From NCBI GenBank assembly GCA_015655225.1, contig JAATFK010000105.1:1-8289 (forward strand): a stretch of 8,289 bases of DNA, in the 5' to 3' direction. The notes under the pieces were generated by a model, which had not been told where the DNA came from, ran no database searches, and saw only the letters and a program-made list of their open reading frames with translations. This stretch comes from Solirubrobacterales bacterium (GTDB taxonomy: Bacteria > Actinomycetota > Thermoleophilia > Solirubrobacterales > Solirubrobacteraceae). Within the stretch, counting starts at the first letter, position 1. Every line of letters begins with the position of its first letter. Below are positions 1 to 5,085 of the stretch, in pieces. The translations under genes were made by a program, and so were the position numbers.

Positions 1-534
1 ATCCACGAGGTGCCGGTCGACTGGGTCGACGACCCCGACTCGCGCGTCGACATCGTCTCGACCGCGCTCGGCGACCTGCGCGGCGTCGCGCGGCTGCTGC
101 TCGCGAGCCCGGTCGTGCGCTTCCTCGGGATCGGGATCCTCTCGACGCTCGCCTACCTCCTGCTGCTGCTGGCCCTGCGCGGCCCGCTCGGCACGGCGGC
201 CGCCAACGCGGTCGCGCTGGCGCTGACGGCGGTCGCGAACACGGCCGCCAACCGGCGGCTCACGTTCGGGCTGCGCGGGAGCGTCGGGATCAAGCGCCAG
301 TACGCGCTCGGCGGCGTCGTCTACGCGCTCACGCTGGCGCTCACGAGCGGCGCGCTGGCGGTGCTGCACGGCGTCGACCCGTCGCCCTCGCAGGCGGTCG
401 AGCTGACCGTGCTGGTGGTCGCGAGCATCGCCGCGACCGTCACCCGCTACGTTTCCTTGCGCTCGTGGGTGTTCGTCCGGGGCGTGCCGGAACTGACGCT
501 GACGACGACCCCGTCCCGCACCGACCCCACCTGA
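1..534 (+). CDS. Glycosyltransferase family 2 / GtrA-like fusion protein, C-terminal part
   Basis: The reading frame is open from base 1, so the gene begins upstream of the window and only the last 177 residues are present. The first ~30 residues (starting IHEVPVDWVDDPDSRVDIV) match the tail of dolichol-phosphate-mannose-synthase-like family 2 glycosyltransferases. They are followed by a GtrA-like membrane domain with about four hydrophobic segments (residues ~38-60, 65-82, 105-125, 135-152) and the usual Asn/Arg-rich loop (NTAANRRLTF). Fusions of this kind are known in actinobacteria: the catalytic half attaches a sugar to a polyprenyl-phosphate carrier and the GtrA half is thought to help move the lipid-linked sugar across the membrane. 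The substrate cannot be told from this fragment, and the catalytic motifs lie outside the window. The C-terminal ~20 residues are Thr/Pro-rich and look unstructured. A purely GtrA protein starting at the GTG at base 10 is possible, but the glycosyltransferase-like tail argues against it. Confidence 0.85.
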   Translation: MHEVPVDWVDDPDSRVDIVSTALGDLRGVARLLLASPVVRFLGIGILSTLAYLLLLLALRGPLGTAAANAVALALTAVANTAANRRLTFGLRGSVGIKRQYALGGVVYALTLALTSGALAVLHGVDPSPSQAVELTVLVVASIAATVTRYVSLRSWVFVRGVPELTLTTTPSRTDPT

Positions 535-538
535 GGAG
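533..538 (+). promoter_or_regulatory. Ribosome-binding site of the SnoaL-like gene
   Basis: GAGGAG lies 5 bases before the ATG at 544 and overlaps the TGA stop (532-534) of the upstream gene. This supports both the chosen start and translational coupling of the two genes. Confidence 0.65.
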
Positions 539-543
539 CCTCC

Positions 544-867
544 ATGCCCGCCGCCCCGTCCCGGCCGATCCAGGCGCTGCTCGACGCGGCCAACGCGCAC
601 GACACCGACGCCTTCCTCGCCTGCTTCCCCGACGACGGCGTGGTCGACGACTGGGGCCGCGAGTTCCGTGGGGCGGACGCGATCCGCGGCTGGAGCGACG
701 GCGAGTTCATCGGCGTCGACGTGACGCTCGCGGTGACCGCGGTGGAGGAGCGCGACGGCGAGACGGTCGTGACCGCGCAGGTCGGTGGCCGGGGCTTCAA
801 CGGCCCCAGCCACTTCGCGTTCGCGGTCGCGGGCGACCGCGTCGCCCGCATGACGATCCGCGGCTGA
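544..867 (+). CDS. SnoaL/NTF2-like domain protein
   Basis: This 107-residue protein has the SnoaL-like (NTF2 superfamily) pattern. An N-terminal helix carries ALLDAANAHDTDAFLACFPDDG, followed by a short strand with DWGREFRGADAIRGW and then alternating beta strands (VDVTLAVTAVEE, ETVVTAQVGG, HFAFAVAGDRVARMTI). The family forms a cone-shaped alpha+beta barrel used by small enzymes (cyclases, isomerases, hydrolases) and by ligand-binding proteins, so no reaction can be assigned. The ATG has a good ribosome-binding site (GAGGAG, 533-538). That site overlaps the stop codon of the preceding glycosyltransferase-GtrA gene, so the two are probably co-transcribed and translationally coupled. No signal peptide is visible, so it is likely cytoplasmic. 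It ends 3 bases before the stop codon of the convergent hydrolase gene. Confidence 0.8.
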   Translation: MPAAPSRPIQALLDAANAHDTDAFLACFPDDGVVDDWGREFRGADAIRGWSDGEFIGVDVTLAVTAVEERDGETVVTAQVGGRGFNGPSHFAFAVAGDRVARMTIRG

Positions 868-870
868 GGC

Positions 871-2217
871 CTACAGCCCCGTCGGGTGACGGACGACGTA
901 GCCCGCCGTCGAGGTCATCGAGTCGCTCCAGCGCGAGCCGCCGTTCGAGCTCTGCGCGCCGGTGTCGAAGCGACGGCCGTCGATCGTCATCCAGGCGTGG
1001 CCGGCGTTCGCGTAGATCGTGACGTGCGCGCCCGGTCCCGCCTCGCCGTAGCTCTCCAGCGAGCTGGAGTCCTCCGGGCTCGACAGCAGCCCGGCGCCGT
1101 GCAGCACGTAGGAGACCGAGCCGGAGCAGTCGTAGCCGCTGGAGACGAACGAGCCGTGGCCGCCGCCGTAGACGTACGGCGTCGTCGCGATCTGGTTCGC
1201 CGCGGCGATCATCGCCTGCACCTTCGAGGAGCTGTTCGAGCTGCCGCTGTCGTCGCTGCTGTCGCCGCCCTCTCTGAGGACCGGGCCGCTGCCGAGGCCG
1301 AGCGCGCTGCGCGTCGCGGGGCCGGCGACGCCGTCGGCGGTGAGGCCGTGGGACGACTGCCAGCTCTTCAGCGCCGCCTCCGTGCCGGGGCCGAAGACGC
1401 CGTCGGCGTCGACCCCGAGCGCCTGCTGGAGCGCGCTCACGTCGCTGCCGCCGCCGTTCGCGTCGGACGTCGCGCGGGCGGTCGTGGCGTTGCTGGAGCC
1501 CGACGCGCCCGAGCCGAGCGCGGCGAACGTCGCCGGGCCGGCGATCCCGTCGACCGTGAGGCCGTGACGGTCCTGGAAGGAGCGCAGCGCGTGGAGCGTC
1601 TGGGGGCCGAAGATGCCGTCGGCGGTCAGTCCGAGCAGCTTCTGCAGGTACGCGACGCTGTGGCCGACGACCTGGCCCTTGCCGCCGCTGCTGGAGGTCG
1701 CCGAGGCGACCGCCGCGCTGGCGCCGGCGCGCGTCAGCGCCGACCAGGTCGAGGGGCCGGCGATCCCGTCGACCGTGAGGCCGTGACGGTCCTGGAAGCG
1801 CCGCAGCGCGCGCTTCGTCTGGGGCCCGAAGATCCCGTCGGGGGTGAGGCCGAGCGCCCGCTGCAGGCGGGCGACGTCGTGGCCGCTGTCGTCGGAGGTG
1901 ACGACCGGCGCGGCGGCGGCGGTGCCGGTGCTCGCCAGCACGCCGACCGCCGGGCCCGCCGTCATCGTCAGCAGCGCCGCAAGCGAGATCGTGCGCTTGG
2001 CCGGCGCCGGCAGCGGGGAGGACGCGGCGGCCGCCTCGCGACGGCGGATCGAGTACGCCAGCGAATCCTGGGCATGCTCCTCCTCGGCGAGGTCCCGCGG
2101 CCGCAGGCGGGCGAGCGCGAGGGACGTGCGGGCCTTGCGGCCACGACGCGCAAGCGATCGCTCAAGCGAACTCGCCCAGGGGTCACTGAGCGCTAAATCG
2201 CGCTGCTCGAAATTCAC
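871..2217 (-). CDS. Secreted NlpC/P60-family peptidoglycan hydrolase with three peptidoglycan-binding domains
   Basis: The protein has 448 residues and is predicted to cut cell-wall peptide cross-links. The order is: an Arg/Ala/Glu-rich N-terminal stretch (1-75); a hydrophobic export segment (~76-100) ending in TAAAAP, a plausible signal-peptidase site; three PG_binding_1 repeats (~112-161, 185-235, 257-307), each with DG(I/V)FGPxT and HGLTxDGxAGPxT; a Ser/Asp-rich linker (~315-331); and an NlpC/P60 domain (~333-448). Likely catalytic residues are Cys364 in YDCSGSVSYVL and His407 in GHAWMTIDG; the third polar residue is uncertain. The GTG at 2217 is chosen because AAGGAG (2226-2231) lies 8 bases upstream and the c-di-AMP riboswitch immediately precedes it. 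A longer frame to 2442 would translate the riboswitch. The 75 residues before the export signal are unusually long. c-di-AMP riboswitches are known upstream of wall-hydrolase genes in actinobacteria, so the context supports the call. Confidence 0.9.
   Translation of the reverse strand: MNFEQRDLALSDPWASSLERSLARRGRKARTSLALARLRPRDLAEEEHAQDSLAYSIRRREAAAASSPLPAPAKRTISLAALLTMTAGPAVGVLASTGTAAAAPVVTSDDSGHDVARLQRALGLTPDGIFGPQTKRALRRFQDRHGLTVDGIAGPSTWSALTRAGASAAVASATSSSGGKGQVVGHSVAYLQKLLGLTADGIFGPQTLHALRSFQDRHGLTVDGIAGPATFAALGSGASGSSNATTARATSDANGGGSDVSALQQALGVDADGVFGPGTEAALKSWQSSHGLTADGVAGPATRSALGLGSGPVLREGGDSSDDSGSSNSSSKVQAMIAAANQIATTPYVYGGGHGSFVSSGYDCSGSVSYVLHGAGLLSSPEDSSSLESYGEAGPGAHVTIYANAGHAWMTIDGRRFDTGAQSSNGGSRWSDSMTSTAGYVVRHPTGL
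1535..1579 (-). repeat. 45-bp exact direct repeat, copy 1 (in peptidoglycan-binding repeat 2)
   Basis: This stretch is identical, base for base, to 1754-1798. It encodes the FQDRHGLTVDGIAGP part of the second peptidoglycan-binding domain. The third domain (around 1317-1375) encodes a similar peptide with clearly different DNA, so the identity reflects recent duplication or gene conversion rather than protein constraint alone. Confidence 0.85.
1754..1798 (-). repeat. 45-bp exact direct repeat, copy 2 (in peptidoglycan-binding repeat 1)
   Basis: This is the second copy of the 45-bp repeat, 219 bp (73 codons, in frame) from the first. Recombination between the copies would remove or add exactly one binding module without shifting the frame. 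Confidence 0.85.
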
Positions 2218-2225
2218 GTCTGGTG

Positions 2226-2231
2226 CTCCTT
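2226..2231 (-). promoter_or_regulatory. Ribosome-binding site of the NlpC/P60 gene
   Basis: On the minus strand AAGGAG lies 8 bases before the GTG at 2217 and 10 bases after the end of the riboswitch P1 helix. It decides the start codon of the hydrolase. GGAGC (2225-2229) can pair with GCTCC (2240-2244), so the site may be hidden in a hairpin. Confidence 0.75.
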
Positions 2232-2240
2232 CGTCGGGTG

Positions 2241-2379
2241 GAGCCTGCGAGGTGAGCTGACGGGCTCGCGCTCCCAACGGTCGCGCTACACCGCATCCAC
2301 TGCGGCGATTCGCCCCTGGCCCCAGAAGGGCCAATGGTTCCCCCGCTCGCCCGTCCACAGGGGACCGGCGATTCGGCTC
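2241..2379 (-). promoter_or_regulatory. Cyclic di-AMP riboswitch (ydaO/yuaA type)
   Basis: This is an RNA aptamer in the leader of the NlpC/P60 gene that binds cyclic di-AMP. On the minus strand the hallmark pieces occur in order: GAGCC (2375-2379), which can form P1 with GGCTC (2241-2245); CGAATCGCCGG; GCGGGGGAACCA; a TGGCCC/GGGCCA hairpin (2333-2317); GGGGCGAATC; GGAGCGCGAGCCCGTCAGCT; and the ending CACCTCGCAGGC. The GGGGGAACCA, GGGGCGAATC and CCCGTCAGCT..CCTCG blocks are the conserved core of this class. In actinobacteria the class is known to sit upstream of wall hydrolases and Rpf-like genes and is usually an OFF switch. I see no hairpin plus U-tract after the aptamer, so control may act on translation or on Rho-type termination. 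The exact 5' edge is approximate. Confidence 0.9.
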
Positions 2380-2395
2380 GTATGTGGCGGCGTCG

Positions 2396-2426
2396 AACCT
2401 ACCAGGTGAATTCCTGCATGCTGCAA
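2396..2426 (-). promoter_or_regulatory. Candidate promoter of the riboswitch/NlpC-P60 transcript
   Basis: The minus strand has TTGCAG (2421-2426) as a possible -35 and TAGGTT (2396-2401) as a TANNNT-type -10, with a 19-base spacer that is longer than ideal. Transcription would begin near 2389, about 10 bases before the aptamer's first helix, which is where the RNA should start. The line 2401-2460 is only about 52% G+C, far lower than the flanking genes, as expected for a promoter. The motif match is weak. Confidence 0.35.
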
Positions 2427-2443
2427 GGCCTCTTGCAAGCAAG
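2423..2443. repeat. Three alternating CTTGC/GCAAG half-sites upstream of the riboswitch
   Basis: On the + strand GCAAG (2423-2427), CTTGC (2432-2436) and GCAAG (2439-2443) follow each other with 4- and 2-base gaps. They form overlapping inverted repeats that cover the candidate -35 of the hydrolase promoter, which is typical of a transcription-factor binding region. The rest of the 308-base gap between the hydrolase and transporter genes (2444-2525) holds nothing else I can identify. Confidence 0.35.
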
Positions 2444-2525
2444 TTGACAGAACAACGCCTACTTCACTTAACGCTGCCCGGGAAAGAGAGTTGCGCGAAC
2501 GTGAGCGGACGGCGGCGGGCCGATC

Positions 2526-3713
2526 CTAGCGCGCCGCGGGGGTCCGCAGCGTCCGCGCCCGCCGCAGGACGGTGAACGCGCCCAGCAGGAGCGCGGCGGC
2601 GGCCGCCGCGAACATCCCGGAGGGAGCGCCGATCGCCCCCGCGACCGCCGAGCCGATCGCGATCCCGCCCATGATCCCGGTCGTCTCCCAGGCGTAGGCC
2701 TCGGTGACCGTGCCGGCAGGCGCGACCTGGCCCATCAGCGCGTAGACGACCGCGAAGAGGGGCGCGACGGCCGCGCCCGCCAGGAAGAGGCCGCCGGCGA
2801 GCCAGAGGGTGCTGGGCGCGAACGTCAGCAGCGTCGTGCCGCCCGCGAGCAGGCCCAGCAGCGCGCCGGCGCGCCGCACCGGGTCGGCGCTGTGGCCGCG
2901 CTGGGCGACGACGAGCCCGGCGATCAGGCTGCCGACGCTCCAGGCGGCGTACAGCAGGCCGAGGCTTCCGTTGGCGTGGTGGTCGCCGGCGAACGCGATG
3001 ATCCCGATCTCGGTCGCCCCGAAGGCGGCGCCGAGCGCGACCGAGACGCCCAGCAGCGTTCGCACGCCGCTCGCGCGCAGCGCACCGGCGCCGCTGCTGC
3101 TGTCGTGCTCGCGCGCGGGCCGCGCGCCCACGACACGCGTCGCGCGCGCCTCGGGCGTGAGCGCGAACGCGGAGGTCGAGGACCACAGCAGCAGCGCGGT
3201 CGCGACGAGGGCGGCGCGGGCTCCGGCGAGCGTCGCGATCGAGGCGAGCACGAGCGGGCCGAGCATGAAGGCGATCTCCTGCAGGGAGGCGTCGAGCGTC
3301 AGCGTCGCGTCGAGGTGCCGGGGCGCGAGCGCCCGCGACCAGATCGCGCGCACGCAGGCGGCGATCGGGGGCAGCGCGAGCCCGCAGCCGATCGCGAGCG
3401 CGATCAGCAGGCCGGGCGCGCCCGCCGGGGCGAACGCCGTCCCGGCGAGGCAGAGCGCCGCGAGCGCGGCGCTGAGGTGCAGCACGAGCGGTTGGCCGCG
3501 GCGGTCCGCGACGCGGCCGAGCAGCGGCGTGCCGACGGCCATCCCGACCGCGGTCGCGGCGGAGGCGAGGCCGCCGATCGCGTAGGAGTAGCCGAGATGG
3601 CGCGCCTGGAGGACCAGGAGCAGGCCGATCGCGCCGTCCGGGATGCGGGCGACGAGGGAGAGGCCGAGGGTGCGGGCGACGCCGGGCGTGCGCACGGCCG
3701 AGAGGGCGGACAT
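2526..3713 (-). CDS. Major facilitator superfamily (MFS) transporter
   Basis: A 395-residue inner-membrane protein, near the usual ~400 residues for a 12-helix MFS carrier. Long Ala/Gly/Leu-rich hydrophobic segments run throughout, split by a hydrophilic central loop at ~190-215 (RVVGARPAREHDSSS). The family signature in the loop between helices 2 and 3 (motif A) is present as GRVADRRGQP at residues 66-75. The protein ends in a short Arg-rich tail (RRARTLRTPAAR). Its ATG lies 4 bases after the TGA of the TetR-family gene (TGA-TCCC-ATG) with no separate Shine-Dalgarno site, so translation is probably coupled. The TetR partner suggests a drug or metabolite efflux pump whose expression the repressor controls. 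The substrate cannot be inferred. It could equally be annotated as an arabinose-efflux-like or YcaD-like permease. Confidence 0.88.
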   Translation of the reverse strand: MSALSAVRTPGVARTLGLSLVARIPDGAIGLLLVLQARHLGYSYAIGGLASAATAVGMAVGTPLLGRVADRRGQPLVLHLSAALAALCLAGTAFAPAGAPGLLIALAIGCGLALPPIAACVRAIWSRALAPRHLDATLTLDASLQEIAFMLGPLVLASIATLAGARAALVATALLLWSSTSAFALTPEARATRVVGARPAREHDSSSGAGALRASGVRTLLGVSVALGAAFGATEIGIIAFAGDHHANGSLGLLYAAWSVGSLIAGLVVAQRGHSADPVRRAGALLGLLAGGTTLLTFAPSTLWLAGGLFLAGAAVAPLFAVVYALMGQVAPAGTVTEAYAWETTGIMGGIAIGSAVAGAIGAPSGMFAAAAAALLLGAFTVLRRARTLRTPAAR

Positions 3714-3717
3714 GGGA

Positions 3718-4365
3718 TCACGCGCCCGGTGCGGGGACGAAGACGCTCAGCAGGCGGTCGAGGAGGACCGTGAGGCGCGCCTCGTCGTCGGGGTGGTCGC
3801 TCGTCAGCTGGTCGATCAGGAGGCCGTCGACGGCGCCCGTCAGCAGCCGCGCGTCGTGCGGCGAGGCGGGTCCGCCGAGCGCCGTCAGAACGGCTTCGTA
3901 GAAGGCGCGGCAGGCACGACCCCAGGCCTCCTCCGTCGGGCGCAGCTCGGGGCGGCGGGCGGCCTCGATCCAGAGGGCGTAGTCGATCACGGTGCTCGCG
4001 CGGTCGCGCGTGAGCGCGAGGTGCAGGATGCGGGCGAGGTGGCCGGCGGCGTCGGCGCGCGTCCACGTGGCGGCGGCGGCCGTCTGCGTCTCGAGCACGG
4101 CGATGTCACGCGCGGCGGCGTAGGCGAGCGCCTCCACGATCAGTGCCTCCTTGGAGGCGAACCAGTACGTCGTGGCGGCGAGCGGGACGCCCGCCTCGGC
4201 GGCGACGAGCCGGTGGGTGAGGGCGTCCGGGCCGACCCGTCCGATCACCGCGAGCGCGCCCTCGACGATCAGGTCGCGGCGGGCAGCGCCCCGCGGCGCG
4301 GCCTTCGCCGACGCGGCGCGCCTGGGCGCTCGGTTCGTCGCTCTGGGAGGGGTCGTCTGCGGCAT
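3718..4365 (-). CDS. TetR-family transcriptional regulator
   Basis: A 215-residue repressor with a TetR N-terminal DNA-binding domain at ~28-78: a helix RRDLIVEGALAVIGRVG, the helix-turn-helix ALTHRLVAAEAGVPLAATTYWF, and the family hallmark TYWFASKEALI. A variable helical ligand-binding domain follows (~85-215), including ATWTRADAAGHLARILHLAL and DYALWIEAARRPELRP. Residues 1-27 are a basic, Arg/Ala/Pro-rich tail. The ATG at 4365 is chosen because the TetR domain begins soon after it. Extending upstream would translate the operators. No Shine-Dalgarno site precedes it, and a TACATT -10 (4373-4378) puts the transcription start at or next to the ATG, so the mRNA is probably leaderless. It forms an operon with the MFS gene 4 bases downstream. 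Two palindromes over its promoter suggest autorepression, lifted when the protein binds its ligand. Confidence 0.9.
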   Translation of the reverse strand: MPQTTPPRATNRAPRRAASAKAAPRGAARRDLIVEGALAVIGRVGPDALTHRLVAAEAGVPLAATTYWFASKEALIVEALAYAAARDIAVLETQTAAAATWTRADAAGHLARILHLALTRDRASTVIDYALWIEAARRPELRPTEEAWGRACRAFYEAVLTALGGPASPHDARLLTGAVDGLLIDQLTSDHPDDEARLTVLLDRLLSVFVPAPGA

Positions 4366-4367
4366 GA

Positions 4368-4379
4368 GTACAAATGTAC
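4368..4379. promoter_or_regulatory. Candidate TetR operator O1
   Basis: GTACA-AA-TGTAC is a perfect 5+5 inverted repeat directly upstream of the tetR ATG. It overlaps the predicted -10 (TACATT on the minus strand, 4373-4378) and probably the start site. It has the same arms as O2 22 bp away, which makes chance unlikely in DNA of this composition. Confidence 0.7.
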
Positions 4380-4402
4380 CACTATTTCGGTACAGATGTA
4401 CC
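4373..4402 (-). promoter_or_regulatory. Predicted promoter of the tetR-MFS operon, leaderless
   Basis: The minus strand has GGTACA (4397-4402) as a weak -35, an 18-base spacer, and TACATT (4373-4378) as -10. The -10 ends 7 bases before the tetR ATG, so transcription should begin at or next to the start codon. Leaderless mRNAs are common in actinobacteria. Each promoter hexamer lies within one of the two palindromes. Confidence 0.5.
4389..4402. promoter_or_regulatory. Candidate TetR operator O2
   Basis: GGTACA-GA-TGTACC is a perfect 6+6 inverted repeat, centred 22 bp (about two helical turns) from O1, so both sites lie on the same DNA face. It overlaps the predicted -35 (GGTACA on the minus strand, 4397-4402). 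It also lies 68 bp before the divergent PRC-barrel gene and could affect that gene. Confidence 0.72.
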
Positions 4403-4470
4403 GGTGTCGGCGCGCACGAGTCGTGCCCAGCGGGGATTGGCGCGAGCCCCGGATGGGCATTGCTCCTCCC

Positions 4471-5082
4471 ATGGTTTCCGTGGAGCACATCGATGATTGG
4501 CGCGGGCAGGACGTCGTCGACCCCGACGGCGAGAAGATCGGCAAGCTGAACGAGGTCTTCTTCCTGGCCGGCAGCGACGACGCGGTCTTCGCGACCGTCA
4601 CGAGCGGACTGCTGGGGCGCAAGCGCCACGTGGTCCCGCTCGAAGGGGCGTCGCTCTCGCGCGACTACGTGCGGATCAACTACCGCAAGGACGACGTCAC
4701 GCGCGCGCCCGACTTCGGCGAGACGCTCGGCGACGAGGACGTGCAGTCGCTCTCGACCTTCTACAGCCTGCAGCTGACGAATCCCGACGGCAGCCCGCAG
4801 CAGCTGGAGAGCGCGTCGGCCCGCGACGAGCGGCTCGAACGGGCCGAGCAGGCGCGACTGCGCGCCGAGCAGCTGGAGGGCGACGCGGCGAGCGCCGCCG
4901 CCGAGGCGGAGGCCGCGCGCCAGCGAGCCGAGCAGGCCCAGCGCGAGGCCGAGCTGGCGACGAGAGACGAGGCGATTGCGCGCGAGCGCGCCACCGAGGC
5001 GCGCCGCCTCGCCGACGCCGGGGACGACAGCCCGCTGCCGGACCCACCCGCGGCGGACCCACCGCCCGCCGCGGCGGCCTGA
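4471..5082 (+). CDS. PRC-barrel domain protein with C-terminal coiled coil
   Basis: A 203-residue protein with a PRC-barrel-like domain at ~8-78, beginning IDDWRGQDVVDPDGEKIGKL and continuing with VFFLAG, FATVTSGLLGRKRHVVPLEG and DYVRINYRKDDV. A short link (~80-115, QSLSTFYSLQ) leads into a long Ala/Glu/Arg/Gln-rich helix (~117-190) with repeated A-E-Q/R patterns typical of a coiled coil. The tail is Pro/Ala-rich. PRC-barrel domains occur in RNA-processing (RimM) and photosynthetic reaction-centre proteins, and in many small stress-linked bacterial proteins of unknown role; this looks like the last group. There is no signal or membrane segment, so it is probably cytoplasmic. The start is uncertain: an in-frame ATG at 4453 would add six residues, and neither has a clear Shine-Dalgarno site. 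It is divergent from the TetR-MFS operon and converges on glpD with a 3-base gap. Confidence 0.8.
   Translation: MVSVEHIDDWRGQDVVDPDGEKIGKLNEVFFLAGSDDAVFATVTSGLLGRKRHVVPLEGASLSRDYVRINYRKDDVTRAPDFGETLGDEDVQSLSTFYSLQLTNPDGSPQQLESASARDERLERAEQARLRAEQLEGDAASAAAEAEAARQRAEQAQREAELATRDEAIARERATEARRLADAGDDSPLPDPPAADPPPAAAA
5048..5074 (+). terminator. Possible hairpin at the end of the PRC-barrel gene
   Basis: CCGCGGCGG (5048-5056) and CCGCCGCGG (5066-5074) form a perfect 9-bp all-GC stem with a 9-base loop, just before the stop codon and between convergent genes. There is no U-tract. Such stems may slow polymerase in GC-rich actinobacteria, but the repeat also follows from Pro/Ala codons, so the role is doubtful. 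Confidence 0.25.
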
Positions 5083-5085
5083 GCG

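Noticed and set aside
864..890. Bidirectional terminator between the convergent SnoaL-like and NlpC/P60 genes
   Set aside because: Only 3 bases separate the stop codons and no stem with a T-tract is visible nearby.
2218..2442. N-terminal extension of the NlpC/P60 gene to a start at 2442
   Set aside because: The added 75 codons would translate the conserved c-di-AMP aptamer and the ribosome-binding site. The peptide has no domain-like character, and the GTG at 2217 has a proper Shine-Dalgarno site.
2444..2473. Consensus-like TTGACA (2444-2449) as a + strand promoter
   Set aside because: There is no good -10 at the right distance (only CTTAAC/TTAACG) and no + strand gene downstream. The hexamer may be chance in the lower-GC gap.
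3643..4470. Upstream extension of the PRC-barrel reading frame
   Set aside because: The frame is open far upstream only because of composition. It runs antisense through TetR and the operators, and the PRC domain begins just after the ATG at 4471.
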